Below are positions 10,830 through 21,591 of a stretch of DNA of 64,000 bases, in pieces. The notes under the pieces were generated by a model that was not told the origin of the DNA, searched no databases, and saw only the letters and a program-made list of their open reading frames with translations. Location: positions 310,001 through 374,000 of the forward strand of contig JAMJFZ010000696.1 in assembly GCA_026225945.1 (NCBI GenBank). Reading direction: 5' to 3'. Each line of letters opens with the position of its first letter. Position 1 is the first letter of the stretch. This DNA is from Cricetomys ansorgei (lineage: Eukaryota > Chordata > Mammalia > Rodentia > Nesomyidae). Position numbers and translations under genes: made by a program.

Positions 10830-11640
10830 ATGTGTTTCTCTTACAAGACTTTGTGTCCAAGAGTTTGTATTTTGTAGTAAAAGGAGTGTGGCCATTTGCC
10901 TGTCATGGCTGGATGTGCACTCTGAAAGTCTTGCACACCTTTAGGGAGCTGAAAGTATTCAGTAGCTGGAGTTCACAGTTGAAGTGAGGATCCAGGCTGA
11001 CACTATTGAAGGGGAAAAGAAGGCAGAAACCAGTGTTTTAAATGTGCACCAGAAGGTACCGCTGCATCTAGGTTTGAACTACATGGAAAAGTCTGGGACT
11101 TTTGTTAGGGGGCTTTTATTATTCCCCCTACCTAGAAACTGCTTCTGTTATGTTCAGTAGTGCTGCGCCTCCACAGTCACTCCATAGAGAAAGGCCGAAG
11201 TAAAATGGATATCAACTCCAATCTTCCTTAACTAGGCACACACACATAGACACATCGCCTTTCTGCTTTCCCTTGGTACCTGGTGACACAACTTTAGGTT
11301 GCTTGATCCCAGAAAAGCTTCACTCTCATGGTTTGCTCAATGTCTTGCACAGTTGTAAGTTTAACTCTTTACTTTCCTTTTAAAATACACTTTAGAAACA
11401 AACAAAATATTCCATAGAGAGTACCTTTAATTTTTGCTTTTTTAAAAAATTCTTTCTTCCCCTACTGTTGCAGGAAATGGACATGAAATTAAAAAAAGGA
11501 CATGGTATTCACTTGTCATTCACATGGAAGAACAACTTAGCCAAGCCTGCTTTCGCGTCACATCATCCCTGATCAACCAGACATCCTTACACAGACTCTG
11601 TTTCTCACAAGGTAGGGCTAATCTATATCCTTTTCACTAA
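10830..11640. other. Upstream intergenic DNA with no recognised feature
   Basis: First 800 bp upstream of the Gabrq CpG island. CpG content falls sharply after about 10830. I see no repeat family, exon or RNA gene. Distal regulatory sequence is possible but nothing visible supports it. Confidence 0.5.
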
Positions 11641-11644
11641 CCAA

Positions 11645-11765
11645 CTTGATAGTAATATGGGTAAACTGAAGTCCAGAGAAAGAAAAGAAATTGACTTGAT
11701 GTCACATAGAAGCAGACATTCAAGCTAGAAACCCTATTCCAGGTTTGCCTGCCTCCAGAACAGCT
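11645..11765 (-). repeat. MIR SINE fossil (antisense)
   Basis: The pattern GGGTAAACTGAAGTCCAGAG, then GACTTGATGTCACATAGAAGC and a terminal TTGCCTGCCTCCAGAAC, is the reverse complement of the MIR tRNA-like half (compare 'gaaactgaggcacagag...ggtcacacagc'). Confidence 0.65.
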
Positions 11766-12147
11766 TGTGTTCAGTGCTCTGACTGAAAATGCAGACTACT
11801 GCCAGCAGGTGGAAGTAGAATTGTTTGGGAGAGCACAGGGGAGTCAAATTCTGCAGGCAATTAACTGGTCTAGCCCTTTATTGTTAGGCAGAGTTTTGGA
11901 ATTAAATTTTGTTCTTAGATGTCTCTGTGACTATGGATATTGCCAGAACGTTGATGTCAATGATTGATTTCTGGACCTTAAATCCCAAAGGACGCACTTC
12001 TATTTTCCTTAGAGTTGATACTTCTTTGAAATTTTTGAGTCATAAGATCAAATAGTTCCTTGAGTGTAGCTAGAATCATACACACATTACCGCAATGTAT
12101 ACTGAAGGAGATTTTGTCTTAATGTATTACTGTACTCATAAACTTTT

Positions 12148-12345
12148 GGGCTGAGCCTGGCAAGATGTCTTGGTTGGTGCGGGGGCTTGCTACCAAAGCT
12201 GAAAACATAAGTTTGATCCCTGGAATTCACATGGCAGAATACGAAAACTGACTCCTAAATACTGCCTTCTGACCTTCACACATACACCATAGCATGTCCC
12301 GGCCACATACATGTACTAAAATAAAGTGAATATATAAAATACTTT
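12148..12345 (+). repeat. B4-type tRNA-derived rodent SINE
   Basis: Begins GGGCTGAGCCTGGCAAGATG, contains a tRNA B-box-like segment (AAGTTTGATCCCTGGAATTC) and CTTCTGACCTTCACACATAC, and ends in an A-rich tail. This is the layout of rodent tRNA-derived SINEs with the 'tgacctccacac' module. Confidence 0.7.
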
Positions 12346-12402
12346 TAAAAATCCAGGCTGGAATTTCTAGCTACATTCTCGCCCTGTACTTCCACAGTGA
12401 AG

Positions 12403-12530
12403 TGGGGCTGGAGAGATGGATCTGCGGTTAAGAGCACTTCCTGGTCTTGTAGAGAACTGAGTTCAATTCCTAGCACCTATGTCAGGAGGGTTATAACTGT
12501 CTGCAACTCCATCTCTATAGAGTGCAACAG
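12403..12530 (+). repeat. B2/B3 SINE
   Basis: Starts GGGGCTGGAGAGATGGATCT followed by GGTTAAGAGCACTTCCTG and GAGTTCAATTCCTAGCACC, the characteristic B2/B3 head with its Pol III A and B boxes. The 3' part is truncated. Confidence 0.85.
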
Positions 12531-13001
12531 CTGTGTTATTCTGTGTTAGACTATATTTTAAGAGAACTTAGAAAATATCTGCAGGGAACATGACATCACT
12601 GAAAGTGTTATAGAAAAATCAGAAAAAGAATGGAAGAGAAGGCTTACAACTCAAACTGCTAATGATGGAACTCAAGAATTGAATGGCTGGGTTAAAAGAA
12701 ACACAACTGAAAAAATAAATCAGAAGATACGTTACAAGTGATAGTCCAAAGTTCTGCCGGGGAAACAAATTACATAGGAACGTTAAAAATGAGCACAAGA
12801 GATCCAATGCGTAGAGTGAAAAGGGTCACCATATATTTAGATACAATAGATAAAATAGCAGGAGGGGAGAGAAAAGTGGACAAAAAAGATTCAAATTCAC
12901 GGGTTCAAAGATCTCAACATATGAAGTGAAATCTACTTATAGACACATCATAGTGTAAATGTTGAGAAGCAGGGCAAGGAAATCCAATCAGGGTGTTCTA
13001 C
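12531..13001. other. A-rich unassigned sequence
   Basis: A-rich sequence resembling the sense strand of an old L1 body, but I cannot place it in a specific L1 segment. No gene. Confidence 0.35.
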
Positions 13002-13326
13002 TGAGAAATAGAGATCCTGACCTAGGGCAAGAGTGAAGAAATGGAGATGAGGCCACGAGAGTGAGACCCCACACCTCTGAAGGAGTTTACTTCATTCCAT
13101 GGACGGTTATTTTTACATATGTCAATTTGAGCACTGTTTAATTCAATGTATGTGTTAAGGAATGTGCTTTCTAAGAGCCCTAACAATGTGGGAGCCCTTC
13201 CCAACTGTCATATGGAAGGCAGTTGCCCTACGTGTAGATGTGAGCCTCTCTTCATTGGCCACCAAAGAGGAGACCGTTGTCTGTGGTGTGACTCATTACT
13301 TGTCAATCAGCTCCAAGTCTGAAAAA
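13002..13326. repeat. Unclassified ~305-bp repeat, copy 1
   Basis: Starts TGAGAAATAGAGATCCTGAC and is about 97% identical over about 302 bp to the copy at 15518-15848. I count roughly ten differences, including a 2-bp insertion in copy 2. The high identity fades at about 13303, and weaker similarity continues to an A-run near 13326. Both copies hold a 60-codon open frame on the minus strand, but of the six or so differences inside it at least four change an amino acid, so there is no sign of selection for coding. The ends (TG at the left, TGTCA near the right) would suit a short LTR, but I could not find a convincing target-site duplication. Confidence 0.7.
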
Positions 13327-13389
13327 AGTAGTTTTTTTTAAGTGAAAGAATGACAAAATGAATTATTATAAAAAGTTAAAATAAAATAA

Positions 13390-13640
13390 ACTTTCATTTC
13401 ATTTTACTTTCTTATTGGTGTACATTAATTTACTCAGTCCTGAGTGTCATAAAAGCAATCCATACGGGCATATAATGTACTCTGACCGAGTGCCCACCAC
13501 TCCCTTCTTCTGTCCCCCTTTTCTCTCCACTCTCCCTTTAGTCCCCTTTGGATCTTTGTATAAAAGTATTCTCACTTTCTCAATACTTGACCTGTTCCTA
13601 TTAAAGGTGCAGCTCTATCGGTGGGGGTGTCTCCTTCCCT
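13390..13640 (-). repeat. L1 3'-end fragment (antisense)
   Basis: The run GGTGTACATTAATTTACTCA, then GGCATATAATGTACTCTGACC and a C/T-rich tract with TTAGTCCCCTTTGGATC, resembles the reverse complement of L1 3'UTR segments common in rodents (A-rich 5' neighbour, 'ataatgtactttgatcat...cccactagtcccctt'). Confidence 0.55.
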
Positions 13641-14259
13641 CATCCTCTCGCTGGGCTATCTGACCTTCCTGCACTAGGATGAAGTTCCTGCGTACACAAG
13701 CGAAACAGACACTAGGTTAGCTTTTGAGAGGCTGAGCCCTGTTTTCATCACTAGATTGGCTTATACAGACTGACTGAAAAAAATGCCCTCTTGTCAGCAA
13801 TGGGGACAAGGTAAAATTCTCTTCCATATGGGAAGTCACATCTGAATTTCTGTGTTTAGCTCAAAATACTTCATGCATTGCTTTGATCAGAGAGATGTTC
13901 TCATATACCTCCACAGAAAACTGCAAGTGTGGATATTTGACCAGCATGAGATCAGAATGTTGTCTGAAGATGTAAACCTGACTTCACTGTAGCAACTTGT
14001 AAGTGATCAACAATTTTCACCAAGTGTTACAAAGGAAGAGGGTCCTGAATCTCTGATTGAATGTTCACATTTCCTTTTCATTTTGATGAACCTTGATTGT
14101 TTATGTCCTGATTTATCATGTTCTAACAGTATCTCCTTTTCTTACACTGTAGTGCGGGAGTATAGAGGTTGTTCTGGGTATATGGGCTTTCTCTCTATAT
14201 AGCATGTGCACTTTGACCCGAGTGCATTTGACCCCAAACCTGAAGGTATAGATTAGAAC

Positions 14260-14330
14260 TCCAGCACTAATTCAAAGATGTATGTCTCCTCATCTGAAAT
14301 ATGAGGATGATAACCATGCCTCTTATACTT
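14260..14330 (+). repeat. MIR-like fragment
   Basis: The segment TGTCTCCTCATCTGAAATATGA followed by GGATGATAACCATGCCTCTT matches the middle of MIR ('cctcatctgtaaaatggggataataa'). Confidence 0.5.
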
Positions 14331-14687
14331 ACCAATGGGACAACCCAGACAAAAGGGAATCCTTGTCCAAACTTCTAGCTCTGGAGCACCTAATCTTCTA
14401 GCCACCAGAGGGCATCAGCTGGAAAGTCTATGGTGAATTACCACATGTAACCACCAGGGGGCACCAGCACTCCTTGTCTGATGATGGAGTGAGCCTTTCT
14501 GTTTATCTAATTGTTTTCCAGAACCCAGAGCTAGGCTGATATTTAGGAAAAGAACATTCTCAAAAGCTCAGTGAAGCAGATGGAGATAAACACAAGGATA
14601 AAACATCTTTTAAGGGAGTGAACGTTAACCAGTGAATGGACAGATTTCTATTTCTTTTCTGTTTGTGTACTGTTAAAGTTGGGTCCA

Positions 14688-15312
14688 TTTTATATTTTAT
14701 TTTCATTTTTTTATTGAAAATACTTTTTCCCCCTAAAATATATTCTGATCATGGTTTCCCCTTCCCCAGCTCCTCCCAGATTCTCCCCACCTCCCTACGT
14801 ACCCAAATCCACACTCTTTTTTTCTTTTATTAGAAAACAAACAGGCAGCTAAAAAGAAACCAACCAACTAGAATAGGATAAAGCAAACAGAAAAAAGGCC
14901 AAATAAAAAGCATAAAACATACATACGGATGCAGACACACACACACACACACTTGCACACATAAAAATCCCATGAAAACCCAAAATAGGAAACCATAATA
15001 GAGAAACAAAAAAACCTGTAGGGTTTTAAAAAAATGCCCAGACAAAGCATTATGAAACAACAACCTCACCTCCAAAAATGCCATTGAGTTTGTTTGGTTT
15101 TGTTTGTTGGCCATCTACTGCTGGGAATGAAGCCTGCCTTCAATGTGGTCTGTATGCCAAGTGAAACTCTTTTAGAGAAAACTAATCTTTCCTTTTTGAG
15201 TGGTTATCAATTGAAGATAGCTTCTAGGTTAGGAACTAACCTAACCTGGAACCTCTACCAACCTCCTCTCAGCACTGCGACCCCATTTGGCTTAGACCTG
15301 TGAATGTTGCCA
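14688..15312 (-). repeat. Lx-type L1 3'UTR, 5'-truncated, minus strand
   Basis: Reads from a T-rich left end (the poly-A tail in antisense) through TTTATTGAAAATAC and a pyrimidine-rich block to GGCCATCTACTGCTGGGAAT, then AGTGGTTATCAATTGAAGAT and a GACCCCATTTGGCTTAGACC end. The same signature occurs at 27923-28642. This is the 3' terminal part of a rodent L1 in antisense orientation. An internal ORF at 14830-15114 is repeat-derived. Confidence 0.75.
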
Positions 15313-15517
15313 CAGTCTCTGTGACAATTCAATATATGTATATGATCTTTAGTGCTCAAATAAAATAATTAGAATATCCATCACTTCAAACATTATTTTT
15401 CTCTGTGTCATGTATACTTAAAATTCTATCTTCTAGCTTCTTTTTAAATATACATTCAGTTAATAATCACCTTATTGTGCTGTAAAGATCAGAACTCATT
15501 CCTCCTATTAAAATCTA
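15313..15517 (-). repeat. L1M fossil (antisense), left part
   Basis: Includes TTAATAATCACCTTATTGTGC and TTAAAATTCTATCTTCTAGC, as in the antisense 3' region of old mammalian L1M elements. It continues on the other side of the 305-bp repeat at about 15849. Confidence 0.6.
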
Positions 15518-15848
15518 TGAGAAATAGAGATCCTGACCTAGGGTAAGAGTGAAGAAATGGAGATGAGGCCACGAGAGTGAGACCCCACACCTCTGAAGGA
15601 GTTTACTCCATTCCATGGATGGTTATTTTTACATATGTCAATTTGAGCACTGATTAATTCAATGTATGTGTTAAGGAATGTGCTTTCTAAGAGCTCTAAC
15701 AATGTGGGAGCCCTTCCCAACTGTCATATGGAAGGCAGTTGCCCTACGTGTAGATGTGAGCCTCTCTTTTCATTGGCCACCAAAGAGGAGACCGTTGTGT
15801 GTGGTGTGAAGCGTTACTTGTAGCTCAGCTACAATGCGGGGAAAAAAT
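15518..15848. repeat. Unclassified ~305-bp repeat, copy 2, inserted in L1M
   Basis: Second copy of the repeat at 13002-13326, same orientation, 2516 bp away. L1M sequence on both sides (to 15517 and from 15849) reads as one interrupted element, so this copy arrived as a discrete insertion. That argues for a mobile element instead of a local tandem duplication of the whole neighbourhood. Confidence 0.7.
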
Positions 15849-16215
15849 GTGCTGATAACTAATTTCTCCTCTTCTCCCGGATTCCAATGTAACTGGTGGT
15901 AGCCATTATTCTACTTTGTGGGTGTTCAGCATTTCTAGATTCCAAATATAAATGAGACCCTGTGGTATGTGATTCCCCTGCATTTTTTATTTCAATTAAT
16001 ATAATGAAGTTTACTTTGTCCGCGTTGTCAGAAATGATACGATTGCACCTTTTGGAGCATATACAAAATAGGGTATCACTCAATCATAAAAAGTTTCAAT
16101 CCCAAAGTAAAAGACACAATCCTGTCGTTAATTTATTGATAGCTACTGATTGATATGTATCTCAATTATTGTGAATAGTGATGCAATGAACACTGAGGTG
16201 AACTGTATGATCCAA
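15849..16215 (-). repeat. L1M fossil (antisense), right part
   Basis: Matches the antisense L1M 3' region: GTAGCCATTATTCTACTTTG, TTCTAGATTCCAAATATAAATGAGACC, and ATTATTGTGAATAGTGATGC with CAATGAACACTGAGG ('tattgtgaatagtgctgcaatgaacat'). Confidence 0.8.
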
Positions 16216-16234
16216 AGGTAGTTCTATTTTTTAA

Positions 16235-16745
16235 AAAGATATTTATTTTATGTATAAGAGTGTTTTGCCTGCATGTATGTATGTGCAACATGTCCATGTA
16301 GTGTCCATGGAGGCCAGAAGAGGACACAGGTCTCTGGAACTGGAATCATTTGATTGTGAGCTGCCATGCAGGTGCTGGGAATCAAACCCAGGTGTTGTAG
16401 AATTTTATTTTCAGTTGTGTTTAAAATAATTGTTTTATGAACTGTTGGAAAAAGGGTCTCTCTAGGTTTTGGCATTTTGCATTTGCAGGTATTTCTGTGG
16501 GGGATGTTGGATTGCTTATGATCTGCACCTGAGGAGTTCTGAATCAATAAAACACCTGAGCTCTTGCGGTCCACTATGGAGTCTGGCGCTGGCCATGACG
16601 ATGGTTCCCTCTGTAAAGGTCTGTCAGGGCTTCTATGTATGAAATATGCCTCCTTGTCTTCTGTGCTGAGCCATCCCGTGGGTATACTGCTACACCCAGG
16701 TCCTCTGGAAGTTTTCTTAATCACCGAGCTACCTCTCTGGCCCCC
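16235..16745 (-). repeat. B3 SINE (antisense), split by a solo LTR
   Basis: The left part (to 16392) reads TTATTTTATGTATAAGAGTG, GCCTGCATGTATGTATGTGC, GGAGGCCAGAAGAGGACACA and GGTGCTGGGAATCAAACCCAGG. The right part (16701-16745) reads TCCTCTGGAAGTTTTCTTAATC to CCTCTCTGGCCCC. Joined at CCCAGG they form one B3 element in reverse orientation. The LTR at 16393-16694 interrupts it. Confidence 0.9.
16393..16694 (+). mobile_element. Solo LTR A (ERVK-like), nested in B3
   Basis: A 302-bp unit starting TGTTGTAGAA and ending TGCTACA, flanked by the perfect 6-bp duplication CCCAGG (16387-16392 and 16695-16700). It carries an AATAAA at 16546-16551. Homologous to 41415-41705 and 57163-57496 (shared GATCTGCACCTGAGGA, CTGGTTCCCTCTG-like and CCTTGTCTTC segments). 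A TG...CA boundary, 6-bp duplication and ~300-bp length suit a class II (ERVK/IAP-like) solo LTR. No internal retroviral sequence is left. Confidence 0.9.
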
Positions 16746-16980
16746 TATACCAAATCTTTGAGGAAATAGCTTTCTGTTTTTTACTGTAGCCATACTGAGT
16801 CACATTCTCACAATGTATATAGGTTCTCCCTTCTCCAAAATCTTTCCAGAATTTTTTATTCCTCTGGATAGATCTGGAACTAGCTAAGAGCTGAACTAAT
16901 GAAAATCATATATATATATATTTCAGGTAGGCTCTCATTGGCTTGGTGTGTCTATGCCAATGAGATGATAAATAAAGGCC

Positions 16981-17006
16981 AATTATTATTATTATTATTA
17001 TTATTA
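16981..17006. repeat. (TTA)n microsatellite
   Basis: Eight to nine ATT/TTA units, preceded by a short TA tract at 16908-16921. Confidence 0.95.
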
Positions 17007-17009
17007 TCT

Positions 17010-18350
17010 GAGGAAACTGGGTGAGTGTTCATTTCATCTCTTTTCCACTACAGACTAGTAACTCATTTAGTTTAACAACTGTCTCTTGTCCATCTGTGTC
17101 TGCTTAGAACCCAGTTCAGAGTTTGGGTTATAATGGTGACCTAGAGAGCTGCTAAAGAACTATCCTAGAAATGAAGAGAGAAGAAAATGAGGTGGTAGTA
17201 TATCTAGAAAACTTATTGACAAAATAATTAGCAAAAAAGAATAGATAAAAGAGAAACAATATTCTGAATGAGCTCCAGATCATAGGAGATGTCTGGGGGT
17301 ATCATCACTCTGAGGGAACATTAGTCATTTCTCACTACTCTTTCTCATAGTTTTGTCATAATTGAGTCCAATTTGGGCAGAAGACTTCGAGAAGTAGCAT
17401 AGAAAGAGCATTTGTTGACTACCTTGCCTCTTTCATGCTGCTTGCCACCTTCTCTGCCAATTTGGCCTTTTGGACCATCTCTCAGTTGCTTCTCCCAGTG
17501 TGTCTTCATGATGCTGCTGTCACTCCAACTCAGGCCTTTGTCTCCATGTTTGACTCCTGCAATACCCTTGTAATTGTTTTCACTTTGGATGACTTTGTCC
17601 CATCTTTATTCAACCATTCCTGTCTGATTGTACAGAGAGTGTTGAGAAAAGGCATGAGTGAGCAGGGCACTCTCTGTACAAGTTTCATTTCCGGTAAATT
17701 CTATGGCATGTCTCTCACCAATAGCATATCTCTTCTCAATTTAAAAGCAAACTCTCCCGTCCACCATAATTTCTTTTCGGAATCTCTACTTCATTTACTG
17801 AATAATCAAGTAAACGCAATTAGGGCTTGCGTGGGTTGTAGTGAAAAGTAATTTTAACACCTGACATCCTAAAAACACAAATTAGCTAAGGCATTTCAGG
17901 GAGTAACTGACAATGTAGAAATCATGAGTGGAAAAATTCAGGTTCCTCTGAACACTGCCTCAGTGTTCTTTATTAATCAACAAGAACCCCATTTGCTCCC
18001 CAAGTGCCCCTTCTTGTCTCTTAGAAATGCCAAGCCCAAGGGAAAGGTAGCTTAATGTATTCATTCAATTCATTTCTTAGCTTCTGAGGTTGACTAGCTT
18101 AAGCCTTTGGTTTGTTCTTGGGGATTATGGGATTTTCAAGAATTGAGCCATTCTCTAGTTCATTCCTCGGAATGTGGGCATGTTGCATACATTTAATTCC
18201 TTTAATTTACAGTGTGGGCTAGCATGGAAGCCAAAGGTGAACGTGACATTTAAACCATGAATTTCCAGAAAATGCAACAACAGAAGCCCACCTCAGTTCT
18301 GACAGTTTCCAGCTCCCCGAGGTTGTTTTTAGGGAAATTGCTCAATACAG
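17010..18350. other. Intergenic sequence, no assigned element
   Basis: No gene recognised. A 138-codon plus-strand open frame (17435-17851, with an ATG) is the longest in the intergenic part. The protein resembles no family I know, has no visible domain and no exon-like context. The nucleotide sequence around 17440-17640 has a faint L2-like look (clusters of CTTCTCCC, CCTGCAATACCC). Confidence 0.4.
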
Positions 18351-18354
18351 CAAT

Positions 18355-18455
18355 GTCAGCCTCATCTCTAAAATGATATAACAGTAGATGTAAAGTGAGT
18401 TAATAGATGAAAAATACCTTAAACAGTTGATGAATACATGGCCAGTGTTCAAATG
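18355..18455 (+). repeat. MIR-like fragment
   Basis: CAGCCTCATCTCTAAAATGATATAACAGTAGATG resembles the middle of MIR ('ctcagtttcctcatctgtaaaatg...'). Weak. Confidence 0.4.
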
Positions 18456-18918
18456 GTAGAAAATCTTTTTTTTTCTTCTGGAGTTAAGTGGTCAATTTCC
18501 TTTGAGTAGTAAAATTAAAGGAAGTAAAATATGGCCTACTGGAAAAGAGCAGCCTCATCCATAGTTAAGGATGATCTATTTGGTTCTGGTTAGTGGTAGA
18601 AACAGATATATAAGAAGAGTACAGAATGCAGGCCTGGAGGAACTAGTGCCTGAGATGTGCCCTAATTATATTAACCCCAGCAATAAGCTTTTAAAACCCA
18701 GTAGATGTGAAAAGACCTTACAAAACAAAACAACACAAAACAAAACAAAACAGACTAGGCTCCAGGAATAGTTGATGACCTCCTATAACACACAAACTAC
18801 AAGCTCAATTAATCATAGTTTTATTTTTCAACTACTGATTTCTTTCTTAATTTAATTATAGCAGTTTAGAAAGCAGCTGACCACTCCGTATAGGTTTTCA
18901 TTGAGACATTTGAAGCTA

Positions 18919-18921
<3 letters not shown>

Positions 18922-18979
<58 letters not shown>

Positions 18980-18980
18980 T
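18922..18980. repeat. (TA)n microsatellite
   Basis: About 27 TA dinucleotides, ending in TAAATATAATG and continuing into an L1 3'-end-like segment. Confidence 0.95.
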
Positions 18981-19110
18981 AATGTATTTTGAACATATTC
19001 ATCATCCATTACCATCCTTTGTTCCCCTCCCACTCCATTAATCTCTTTGAAACTATCCCTGATTCTACTTTTGCACTTTATGGTTTTGTGACATGATGAG
19101 TTTTGTTTGG
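18981..19110 (-). repeat. L1 3'-end-like fragment (antisense)
   Basis: The run ATTTTGAACATATTCATCATCC, then TTACCATCCTTTGTTCCCCTCCCACTCC, is typical of antisense L1 3'UTR. Confidence 0.5.
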
Positions 19111-20165
19111 GTTGTTTGCAGGAGCATGAGTGGGGGTTTATTTACAAGACGATGGGCACCAATTGATGAAAATGTGTAACCCTCTCCCATCAACCCCTAA
19201 CTGTTTTGAGTCTTTGCTGTTACCACTGGCCCTGACCAAAGCTGAAAGCAGCACTAATCTATGAACAAACATAGTTATTTAGAAGAAAATTTGATGAAAC
19301 AACAGCAGTAACTTTCCCTCTGGGGCCTCGTCGTCCTCCCAGCCATGGGCTTTTGATGGGGTTTAACAGTATCAGACATGAATTTACTCCTATGAAGCAG
19401 GCATCATATCTAATCAAAAAGTGCTTTGTTACCCCTACAATGAACTTGTCACTTTTACACCACAAATTTCATCTTTTCAGACCAGTTGGTGTTGTTGCAA
19501 TAAGGGTCCACAGCTGAGTAAGACTGTTGATGACAATTTTCTTCCAGAAGCCTGCATGGCACCTTCTGGTACTATTCGGGCTAACCAGCAGGGAGGAAGC
19601 TTCTAGCCTAGCTGCAGTTTGATTTCTCTGTGTCTTGCAGCCAAGGTGTTTTTTTAAAATTTTTATCTGTGAACATTATAAATGTTTCAGAGTTGTGTTC
19701 AGAGCTCTCAGTACATTTTGAATTAATTGATGTCTCCATTTTTTTTCTAGCCATAATCTCAGGGCAGTTTCTATAGCTGCAGTTTCTACCCTGCAGCCAG
19801 TAGCTATGTTTCAGATGTTAATGTACACGTGATACTAATTCCCACAGGGAGCACAGGGAAAAATATAGGATTTTTTTTTTTTTTACGTTTTTGGTTTGAG
19901 ATGTCATTTTTTTAAAAGACCACTCCCTCTTGAGTACAAAGGAGAAATTCAGTTCAATATAATGTTTCTGCTTAAGTAAGGCAAGGTACCATGTCCATCA
20001 CTTGGTGTTGGGTTAGAGACTGTGATTATCTGTAGGGCTTTATAATGCTTTTTGAAAGATGCATCTGGCATGAATAAAAAGTCATAAGTGCATAGAAATT
20101 AACTAGGTCACAAAATAAATGGAATCAACATGATATGGCATTCCTTCCTCCATTCTTTTTCTTTC
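19111..20165. other. Intergenic sequence, no recognised feature
   Basis: No gene or clear repeat. Contains T-rich tracts at 19738-19749 and 19869-19884. Confidence 0.4.
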
Positions 20166-20169
20166 TTCT

Positions 20170-20460
20170 TTAAAAACAACAGCTTATTGCATAAGCACGA
20201 GACCCTGAATTCACATCTCCATGTTCTCTAATTCTGCTACCGTGGGGGACGAAGACAGGAGAGTATATGATACTTGATGGCTGTCAGCCTAGCTCTGGGT
20301 TCAATTAGAGTCACTGTCTCAGGGAAATGCAGTAGAGAGTGATAGAACAGGATAGCCTCTTCTGGCCTCCCTGAAGGTATGCACCCATACATGTATGGGT
20401 GTGTATACTACAGTCTCTCTCCCACACACACATACATATAAATAAATAAGTTAAACAAAA
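20170..20460 (+). repeat. B4-type composite SINE
   Basis: CATAAGCACGAGACCCTGAATTCACATCTCC (tRNA-like B box), a B1-like centre with CACTGTCTCAGGG, then CTTCTGGCCTCCCTG and a CA/AT-rich tail. This is the order seen in tRNA/B1 composite rodent SINEs. Confidence 0.6.
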
Positions 20461-20754
20461 CAGCTAAATTACCATATAGTTGGCTTCCCATAGAAATTAC
20501 TCTAAGTGTGTAATCTAATGTATTTTTGTATAATGTATTTTGTGGAATTATATAATCATAACCTTGACTTGAGCTCAAAATATTTTCATTATACAAGAAC
20601 ATGTATACATTAAATGACTATTCTTCATGAATTTCCATACCTTCATTTTTTCACAATAAACATCTCAAAAAATTTAGACTACCCAAGTGCTCAAATGATG
20701 AATGAACAAATAAAATGTCACATATATGAACAATGGTATAATATTCTTTATTTT

Positions 20755-21005
20755 GTGCACATCTTATTGAATATCTATTTTTAATTCTGTTGGCCATATA
20801 TATTCTGGGTTACATAGAAATTTCATAATAAGCTTGTTTAAGAAGTATCAAGCTATTTTCCATAGAGAATGCATCATTTTAAATTCCCACAAGTAATAAA
20901 TATATTTGAAGGTCAATTTTTTTCTACAGCATCACCAATACTTGTTATTTCTAATTTTAAGAATTATAGCCATTGGGTTGGATAATCTGGATCACTAATT
21001 TGTCT
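20755..21005 (-). repeat. L1M fossil (antisense)
   Basis: CTATTTTCCATAGAGAATGCATCATTTTAAATTCCCACAAGTAAT and CATCACCAATACTTGTTATTTCTAATTTTA match antisense L1M ('ttttccacagtggctgtaccattttacattcccaccag...cacttgttattt'). Confidence 0.75.
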
Positions 21006-21204
21006 GGTTTGTGAAACACAAAAGGGATTATAAAAATATACTTCTGATGGGGAGTCTGAGGACATTTTCAGAAAGGATTAGCAAAGGAGGGAAGACTTGC
21101 CCTGAATATAGGTCTCTGGTAAGAGGAGAACCTAGATGGAATATAAAGTGAGAAAAGCAAAAATCAGCTATTGCAGGCAGCAGTTTTTATCTGCTTTGTA
21201 ACTC

Positions 21205-21395
21205 CTATGAGGTAAATAGATTTCTTCCACCATGTTTTTCTACCTTTATGTTTTTGCCTTACCACAGTCCCAAAAGCAAGGGGCCATTCAACCATGGATT
21301 GAACATTCTGATCTATGAGCCCAAATAGATATTTTCTCCGTTAAGCTTTTCTTTCAGGTATTTGTCACAGCAATAAAATGTCTGACTAAAACAGT
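21205..21395 (+). repeat. Partial medium-reiterated element (3' end)
   Basis: Ends with AGCCCAAATAGATATTTTCTCC, TTTCAGGTATTTGTCACAGCAATAAAATGTCTGACTAAAACA, the 3' terminus of a well-known interspersed family ('aaataaa...tcaggtattttgtcacagcaa..aactaa'). I do not name the family. Confidence 0.55.
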
Positions 21396-21441
21396 CATCC
21401 TAGCCAGTGAAATAGAAGCTCATTAAAGATAACAGCTTTAC

Positions 21442-21591
21442 TGGGTGTTGGTGGTGCATGCTTTTAATCCCAGCACTCAGAAGGCAGAGGCAGGTGGATC
21501 TCTGTGAGTTCGAGGCCAGCCTGGTCTCCAGAGTGAGTTCCAGGACAGTCAGAGTTACAACAGAGAAACCCTGTCTCAACTTCTTCCCCCA

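Noticed and set aside
14830..15114. A hydrophobic 94-codon minus-strand frame that could look like a membrane protein
   Set aside because: It lies inside the 3'UTR of an L1 element; the Phe/Leu/Val bias comes from A-rich and CA-rich repeat sequence.
13002..15848. The two ~305-bp repeats as the two LTRs of one provirus
   Set aside because: The 2.2 kb between them holds L1 3' ends and unique sequence, no gag, pol or env trace, and no matching target-site duplication was found at the outer ends.
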